Below are positions 4,004 through 7,657 of a DNA stretch of 7,657 nt, in pieces (the stretch's first letter is position 1; each line of letters begins with the position of its first letter). Origin of the DNA: an uncultured Oscillospiraceae bacterium (GTDB lineage: Bacteria; Bacillota_A; Clostridia; Oscillospirales; Oscillospiraceae). A program made the position numbers and the translations under genes. The DNA is taken from the NCBI GenBank assembly GCA_944386965.1, contig CALXDE010000207.1, forward strand, positions 1-7,657. The letters run 5' to 3'. Below the pieces are notes generated by a model. It saw only the letters and a list, made by a program, of their open reading frames with translations, did not search any database and was not told the DNA's origin.

Positions 4004-4084
4004 CATGATACAGTATTTTACAGAGAAACCCGGAAAGCATTGAAAATTCTGGATTTTTGATAACCCATGAAACAGCATTTTACA
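4004..4084 (+). repeat. 19-bp direct repeat near the element end, candidate integrase arm sites
   Basis: CATGATACAGTATTTTACA (4004-4022) and CATGAAACAGCATTTTACA (4066-4084) agree at 17 of 19 positions and start 62 bp apart. A weaker relative containing AAACAGC then TTTTTAAA lies at 3989-4003. They sit in ~200 bp of AT-rich, gene-free DNA just inside the presumed attachment site. Tyrosine integrases of Tn916 and lambda type bind short direct repeats in exactly such a position; that role is inference. Confidence 0.5.
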
Positions 4085-4096
4085 CCTTTTTTAAAA

Positions 4097-4119
4097 TTCA
4101 AATCCCTCCTTCTGTGCCA
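4097..4119 (+). other. tRNA 3'-end remnant, presumed attachment site (attL/attR) of the element
   Basis: The 23 bases fit the end of a tRNA gene position by position: T-loop TTCAAAT (4097-4103), T-stem 3' strand CCCTC (4104-4108), acceptor 3' strand CTTCTGT (4109-4115), discriminator G (4116) and CCA (4117-4119). The matching T-stem 5' strand (GAGGG) is absent upstream, where the sequence is TTTTTTAAAA, so this is not a whole tRNA gene. One base later comes a textbook terminator. Integrases that use tRNA genes leave one intact tRNA at one element end and a displaced 3' fragment at the other; this looks like the displaced fragment. The stem most resembles a tRNA-Ser type end, but the isotype is not settled. 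Confidence 0.65.
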
Positions 4120-4156
4120 GCACGCCGCAGGCGAAATCGCCTGCGGCGTGCTTTTT
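4120..4156 (+). terminator. Perfect rho-independent terminator
   Basis: GCACGCCGCAGGCG (4120-4133), loop AAAT, CGCCTGCGGCGTGC (4138-4151): a 14-bp perfect stem followed by TTTTT (4152-4156). Its place directly after the CCA of the tRNA remnant suggests it is the original terminator of the tRNA transcript. It also shields the chromosome from element transcription. Confidence 0.95.
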
Positions 4157-4378
4157 CATTGCACTGCAAGAACGATCTCTGTCTGTATCCATTTTCTCCC
4201 GACGAATCAGATCTTAATGTCTGCCAATGGCACTATGCGGTCCAATGCCTGAACCCGCGGACCCATCGGCGGTCGCTATATTTCAGGCGTTCCCGCCCTG
4301 CCTGCCGCCTCTCCCCGATCTCCCCCCCCACGGCGGGCTCCGGGCAGCCTCTCTCCTCTGCGGATACTGCAGCCGGAA
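4157..4378. other. Non-coding chromosomal stretch
   Basis: I see no credible gene between the terminator and the promoter at 4379. Frames that cross it lack ribosome sites and have unstructured, Arg/Pro-rich translations. A C8 run occurs at 4322-4329 and the sequence becomes GC-rich from about 4250 on. Confidence 0.5.
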
Positions 4379-4407
4379 TTGCATTGGGGCATCGCTTCCT
4401 GTATAAT
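4379..4407 (+). promoter_or_regulatory. Sigma-A promoter for the membrane protein gene
   Basis: TTGCAT (4379-4384), exactly 17 nt, TATAAT (4402-4407). Transcription would start near 4414, giving a leader of about 78 nt before the ATG at 4492. Confidence 0.75.
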
Positions 4408-4491
4408 AGTCCTCAACAGTAACCCGCCGCTCTGTAAAAACAGGTCTCTTCCTGCGCGGCGGCACGATCCAGATCCGGGAGGTCTTCTGAG

Positions 4492-5340
4492 ATGAACAGA
4501 GAACGAAACATCCCTGTCAGACTGATCGTCGGCATCCTGCTGGCAGCTGCGGCCCTCATATCCGTGCTGTGGCTGGCGGACCTGGCCTCCTCCCCGGAGC
4601 GCCACGCGGCATCCCTGGCAGAGCTGGACGAGAAAAAGGTCACGGTCATGGAGCTCACCGCCGCATCGGCGGCCGCTTCTGTAGCAGTCTCCGCTGTTCC
4701 CGGCGACTCCACCACGCCCCTGGCCAATCAGATCGCCGAGCTGAGCTCCTATCTGCTGCTCGTCGTGGGCGCGATCATGCTGGAGAAAGTCCTGCTGACC
4801 CTGACGGGCTATCTGACCTTCACATTCCTGATACCGGCGGCCTGCGCACTGGGCATCCTCTTTCTCCTCTTCCAGCGGCCATTCCTGCGGCAGCTGGCCC
4901 TCAAGCTGGTCCTGTTTGGGATGGCCATCTGTCTGGTGATCCCCGCAAGTCTGAAAGTCAGCGGCCTGGTGGAGGCGGCCTTCTCCGTTCAGCAGACAGT
5001 GGACGAGGCGGCACAGGCGGCGGGAGACCTGGACGGGGATGCGGAGGAGGACGACACCGACGGCGGCTGGCTGTCCCAGATCGGCGACGCCATCAGCAGC
5101 ACTGTCTCCAGCGCCGTGGAGCAGGCGGAAAACGCCCTGAGCCGCTTTATCGATGCCATCGCGGCGCTGATCATCGTCAACTGTGTGATCCCGATCCTGA
5201 TGCTGTGGTTTTTCCTGTGGCTGGCAAAGGCCATTCTGGGCGTCCAGATGGACCTGCCCGTGCAGAAGATCCGGAGACTGACGCCCGGTGGGAAGCACCG
5301 TTCCCTCTCCGGAGAGGGAGACGACGGCAGCGCGCCGTAA
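4492..5340 (+). CDS. 282-aa multi-pass membrane protein, function unknown
   Basis: ATG 4492 has GGGAGG at 4477-4482 (9 nt). The product begins MNRERNIPVRLIVGILLAAA. Predicted membrane spans are at residues ~9-31, ~86-106, ~108-128, ~135-156 and ~220-249, the last long enough to bend or re-enter. Between spans 1 and 2 lies a ~55-residue Ala/Ser-rich segment. Between spans 4 and 5 is an amphipathic, Ala-rich stretch with an acidic patch (GDLDGDAEEDDTDGG, 178-192) followed by ISSTVSSAVEQAENALSRF. The C-terminus is basic then acidic and probably cytoplasmic. Cysteines are few and no catalytic motif, ATP site or transporter signature is visible. It stands alone with its own promoter and terminator, so no partner is suggested. 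Family not recognised; codon use is GC-rich like the SLH gene. Confidence 0.9.
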   Translation: MNRERNIPVRLIVGILLAAAALISVLWLADLASSPERHAASLAELDEKKVTVMELTAASAAASVAVSAVPGDSTTPLANQIAELSSYLLLVVGAIMLEKVLLTLTGYLTFTFLIPAACALGILFLLFQRPFLRQLALKLVLFGMAICLVIPASLKVSGLVEAAFSVQQTVDEAAQAAGDLDGDAEEDDTDGGWLSQIGDAISSTVSSAVEQAENALSRFIDAIAALIIVNCVIPILMLWFFLWLAKAILGVQMDLPVQKIRRLTPGGKHRSLSGEGDDGSAP

Positions 5341-5375
5341 GGTCTTTCTCCCAGGAACTGTCGGCATACAGGAGA

Positions 5376-5417
5376 GTCCCGCCGCCCGACCCGGGCGGCG
5401 GGACCCTCCTCTTTTTT
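5376..5417 (+). terminator. Strong rho-independent terminator between convergent genes
   Basis: GTCCCGCCGCCCG (5376-5388), loop ACC, CGGGCGGCGGGAC (5392-5404): a 13-bp perfect stem, then CCTCCTC and TTTTTT (5412-5417). It ends transcription of the membrane protein gene. The same hairpin lies just past the 3' end of the SLH gene and may also serve that strand, although no T-run follows there. Confidence 0.9.
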
Positions 5418-5433
5418 CCTGTTCCGCGCTCTG

Positions 5434-7657
5434 TTATCCCAAAGCGCGGTACAGGAAGGTCACAATCTGGGCCCGGGTGCAGCGGACATCCGGTGCGAAA
5501 GTGACGGCAGTCGTGCCCTCGGTCACGCCGTTGGCCGCGGCCCAGGCCACGGCATCCGCATAGTAGGCGCCGTCGGCCACGTCCCGGAAGCCATGGTCCT
5601 TCTCCGCCTTGGGAGAACCTTGGGCCCGCCACAGCAGCACGGCCGCCTGGGCGCGGGTACAGACGGCATCCGGAGCAAAGGAGGTGCCGGTGACACCATC
5701 GGTGATGCCCTCCTCCAGAGCCCACAGCACCGCCTCATAATAGTAGCTGCCGCGCTTTACATCCGTGAAGGGATTCTCCCTGTCAGATGCCTTGGGAGAT
5801 CCGTTTGCCCGCCACAGGAACGTCACAATCTGAGCACGGGTGCAGCCCTGGTCCGGGGCGAAAGAGGTACCGGTGACGCCGGCGGTGATACCCTCCTCTG
5901 CCGCCCAGGCCACAGCGTCAAAGTAGTAGGCGCCGGACGCGACATCCCGGAAAGGCATGTCCGCCCCATCGTCTGTGCGGGAGAACCTGGCGCTGACACG
6001 CACCTTGCTGCCGGGCATCTCGAAGGTATAGCGGTTCTCCCCGGCATTCTTCACAGAGATCTCACCGCCCTTGCCGTCGGTGACGGTCAGCTCCTTCAGG
6101 ACATAGCCGGTCTTGGGAGACACGGTGATGGTGACGGTCTCACCCTTGTCGGCCCGGCCGGGATTCACCCGCACCGTGCCGCCGACAGCCCGGTCCACGG
6201 TAATGAGGTACTCCCCGGAGACATCGGAATCGCTGTCACCGCCGGAGCCCTCGCCGTCATCGGGCGTCTCTCCGCCGCCGGGGACATCATCGCTGTCACT
6301 GTCCTTCTCCCACCGGGCGTAGAGGGTGGCATCGGCATCAAAGACGGATCCCGCCGTGACCTTCTCACCGCCGTCGACTGCGGTGTACCAGCCGCCGAAG
6401 ATATGCTCTTCCCTTTCGGCAGCAGGCAGCTCGCCCACGGCGGTGCCGCTGGCCGCGGCCAGCGTCTTCACCTGGCAGGAGCCGCCGTTGGAATCCAGCG
6501 TCAGGATCACCGTCTGATCCGGGTCCACAAACTCCCCCACATCAGCGGTGATGAAGCTGCCGCCGGTGACGGCGACGCTTCCCGCTCCGGTGTTGCTGAC
6601 CGCGCCGTGGATGGTGCCTCCGGAGATGGTCACAGATCCGGCGCCGCCGTTGCTCACCTCGCCGGTGACGGTGCCGCCGGTAATGGAGGCCGTGCCGCTT
6701 CCGCTGTTGGAGATGCTGCCCACTGTGCCCTCGGTGACCGTCACGGCCGCAGGGGACCCGTTGGAGATCTGCTCCACCGTGCCGCCCTCGATCCGGACGG
6801 TGCCCAGGGTGGCGTCGCCCTGGGTCTTGATGGTCTGGAAGGAGCCGCTCTCCACCGTCAGGCTGCTGGATGCGTCCTTGCCCTCAAAGACCACGGAGTC
6901 CTCCTCGGCGATGGTGGCGTCGGCCAGCACAGCGGAGGCGGTCTTGTCTATGTTCAGGCCCCACTGGCTGCCGGAGGTGGTGAGGCCGTCCGCCCGCAGA
7001 TCCGCGTCGCTGACCACTGCGGCGTACCAGCGGCAGCCGGCGATCTCCACGTCCTCCAGGGACACGGTGCCGGCGCCGATGATGTTGAGGCCGTGCTTGG
7101 CGGCCTTGGCGCCGTCGAAGTTCACGTTCCGCAGCGTTACATCGGCGCTGTTCACGATGTTCACCAGGCTGGGACCGCCGCCGTTGTCGCCGGTGACGGA
7201 GAAGGTGTCCGCCTTGGCGGAGATGGTGAAGCCGCCGCCCTCCAGGATCAGGTCCTTGTCCAGCGTCAGGGCGCCCTGGTTGTTCGCCAGGCCGGAGGCG
7301 TCCAGCTCCACGCTCTGCAGCAGGCGGATCACCGCACCGGGCTGGGCCGCGGACACCGCCGCCGCCAGGGTGGGGTACTGGGTGCTGCCGATAGCCGCCT
7401 GGAAGCCGCCCTCCGGCACCGCTGCGCTGCCGTTGTTGCCGTAGATGGTCTGGCCGCTGACAGGGTCCTTGTAGGAGGTCATCGTGCTCTCGGTGTAGCG
7501 GGTCAGGTCCCACGCGCAGTCCTCCGGCATCACCACGGCGGCGCCCTGCTCATAGGTGAACCGCTTGGCGGTGTTGTCATAGGGCTTGGGGCCCGCGGGG
7601 TCGTTGTCCAGCACGCCGCTCCGGTTCAGCGTCAGCGTGCCGGAGCCGGCCACGGTC
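5434..7657 (-). CDS. Secreted surface protein: beta-helix-like repeats, InlB-type repeat and three C-terminal SLH domains (5' end missing)
   Basis: The frame is open through the right edge; the GTG at 7653 is only an internal Val codon. Numbering residues from there: ~85-370 is a Gly/Ser/Thr-rich series of short strands (DVTLRNVNFDGAK, then GTVSLEDVEIAGC) typical of right-handed beta-helix surface proteins, ending in 18-19-residue repeats. ~384-449 is an InlB/Listeria-Bacteroides-type repeat (LDSNGGS, then FGGWYT, then ATLYARW). 450-480 is an Asp/Gly linker. ~482-559 resembles another bacterial repeat domain (GGTVRVNPG ... VSPKTGYVLKELTV). Three SLH domains start at ~566, ~628 and ~688, each with FxDV...Y...A..WA...G(I/V)T.G...FAPD..CTRAQ. 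SLH domains bind pyruvylated cell-wall polymer, so the protein is held on the surface with the helix outward. TRAQ replaces the more usual TRAE/TRGE. Confidence 0.95.
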   Translation of the reverse strand, partial: TVAGSGTLTLNRSGVLDNDPAGPKPYDNTAKRFTYEQGAAVVMPEDCAWDLTRYTESTMTSYKDPVSGQTIYGNNGSAAVPEGGFQAAIGSTQYPTLAAAVSAAQPGAVIRLLQSVELDASGLANNQGALTLDKDLILEGGGFTISAKADTFSVTGDNGGGPSLVNIVNSADVTLRNVNFDGAKAAKHGLNIIGAGTVSLEDVEIAGCRWYAAVVSDADLRADGLTTSGSQWGLNIDKTASAVLADATIAEEDSVVFEGKDASSSLTVESGSFQTIKTQGDATLGTVRIEGGTVEQISNGSPAAVTVTEGTVGSISNSGSGTASITGGTVTGEVSNGGAGSVTISGGTIHGAVSNTGAGSVAVTGGSFITADVGEFVDPDQTVILTLDSNGGSCQVKTLAAASGTAVGELPAAEREEHIFGGWYTAVDGGEKVTAGSVFDADATLYARWEKDSDSDDVPGGGETPDDGEGSGGDSDSDVSGEYLITVDRAVGGTVRVNPGRADKGETVTITVSPKTGYVLKELTVTDGKGGEISVKNAGENRYTFEMPGSKVRVSARFSRTDDGADMPFRDVASGAYYFDAVAWAAEEGITAGVTGTSFAPDQGCTRAQIVTFLWRANGSPKASDRENPFTDVKRGSYYYEAVLWALEEGITDGVTGTSFAPDAVCTRAQAAVLLWRAQGSPKAEKDHGFRDVADGAYYADAVAWAAANGVTEGTTAVTFAPDVRCTRAQIVTFLYRALG
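6553..6801 (-). repeat. 18-19-residue tandem repeats in the beta-helix region
   Basis: Within the SLH protein, residues ~285-367 hold about four to five units built on GGTVxGxVSNxGAGSVxIS. The units align as TVEQISNGSPAAV, TVGSISNSGSGTA, TVTGEVSNGGAGSV, TIHGAVSNTGAGSV, then SFITADVG. The DNA repeats at roughly 54-57 bp, and the last two units are the most alike, suggesting recent duplication and possible copy-number variation. Confidence 0.6.

Noticed and set aside
3884..4078. 64-codon minus-strand frame near the element end
   Set aside because: No ribosome site or sensible composition; it overlaps the direct repeats in non-coding AT-rich DNA.
4057..4422. 121-codon plus-strand frame across the junction
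   Set aside because: It would run through the tRNA remnant and the 14-bp terminator hairpin and has no ribosome site.
4276..5367. 363-codon open frame on the minus strand
   Set aside because: It is antisense to the membrane protein gene, has no ribosome site, and its Gln/Arg/Gly-rich translation is what GC-rich antisense frames give. The plus-strand frame has a promoter, ribosome site, membrane spans and terminator.
6548..7444. 298-codon open frame on the plus strand
   Set aside because: Antisense to the beta-helix part of the SLH protein; the Pro/Thr/Val-rich product reflects the reverse of a Gly/Thr repeat, and there is no ribosome site.

Overview
The window looks like the end of an integrated mobile element joined to the chromosome of a gut-type Firmicute, probably a Clostridia/Oscillospiraceae relative. 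That placement rests on strong AAGGAGG ribosome sites, consensus sigma-A promoters, a cell-surface protein with three SLH domains, and small genes of the kind common in clostridial phages and integrative elements. No species call is justified. The junction is placed at about 4097-4119, where a stretch matches the 3' end of a tRNA gene from the T-loop to CCA and is followed at once by a perfect rho-independent terminator. Left of it the DNA is more AT-rich with many tiny genes; right of it the DNA is visibly GC-richer with longer genes.

Left part, element (1-4096). At the far left the first 28 codons of an IS3-type transposase run off the edge on the minus strand. A plus-strand cluster follows: a 29-aa peptide (288-377), a 134-aa protein with an internal duplication (471-875), a ~101-aa coiled-coil protein (881-1183), a 124-aa helix-turn-helix protein resembling phage terminase-small-subunit-like proteins (1227-1601), and a 97-aa protein overlapping its stop (1598-1891). 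It converges at a two-way terminator on a minus-strand series of small genes: 64 aa (3298-3104), a frameshifted 87-codon gene (3038-2774), 43 aa (2777-2646), 53 aa (2576-2415) and 73 aa (2156-1935). Between the last two lies an array of five to six 12-bp palindromes with consensus GACANCGCTGTC (minus strand). This array is the least explained structure in the window.

A control region (3318-3610) carries a near-perfect minus-strand promoter, three copies of the dyad TATCGTACCCGATATA and a plus-strand promoter leading to a 77-aa ribbon-helix-helix protein (3640-3873). The layout suggests that this protein binds the dyads and represses its own promoter, and perhaps the divergent one. The remaining ~220 bp to the junction is AT-rich, gene-free, and contains a 19-bp direct repeat that could be integrase arm-type sites.

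Right part, chromosome (4097-7657). The tRNA-end remnant and its terminator are followed by a short non-coding stretch and a consensus promoter. Next comes a 282-aa multi-pass membrane protein of unknown function, then a strong terminator. On the opposite strand is the C-terminal 739+ residues of a secreted surface protein: beta-helix-like repeats, an InlB-type repeat, a second repeat-type domain and three SLH modules. Its 5' end lies outside the window. No integrase, relaxase or large phage gene is in view, so whether the element is a prophage, ICE or satellite cannot be decided here.
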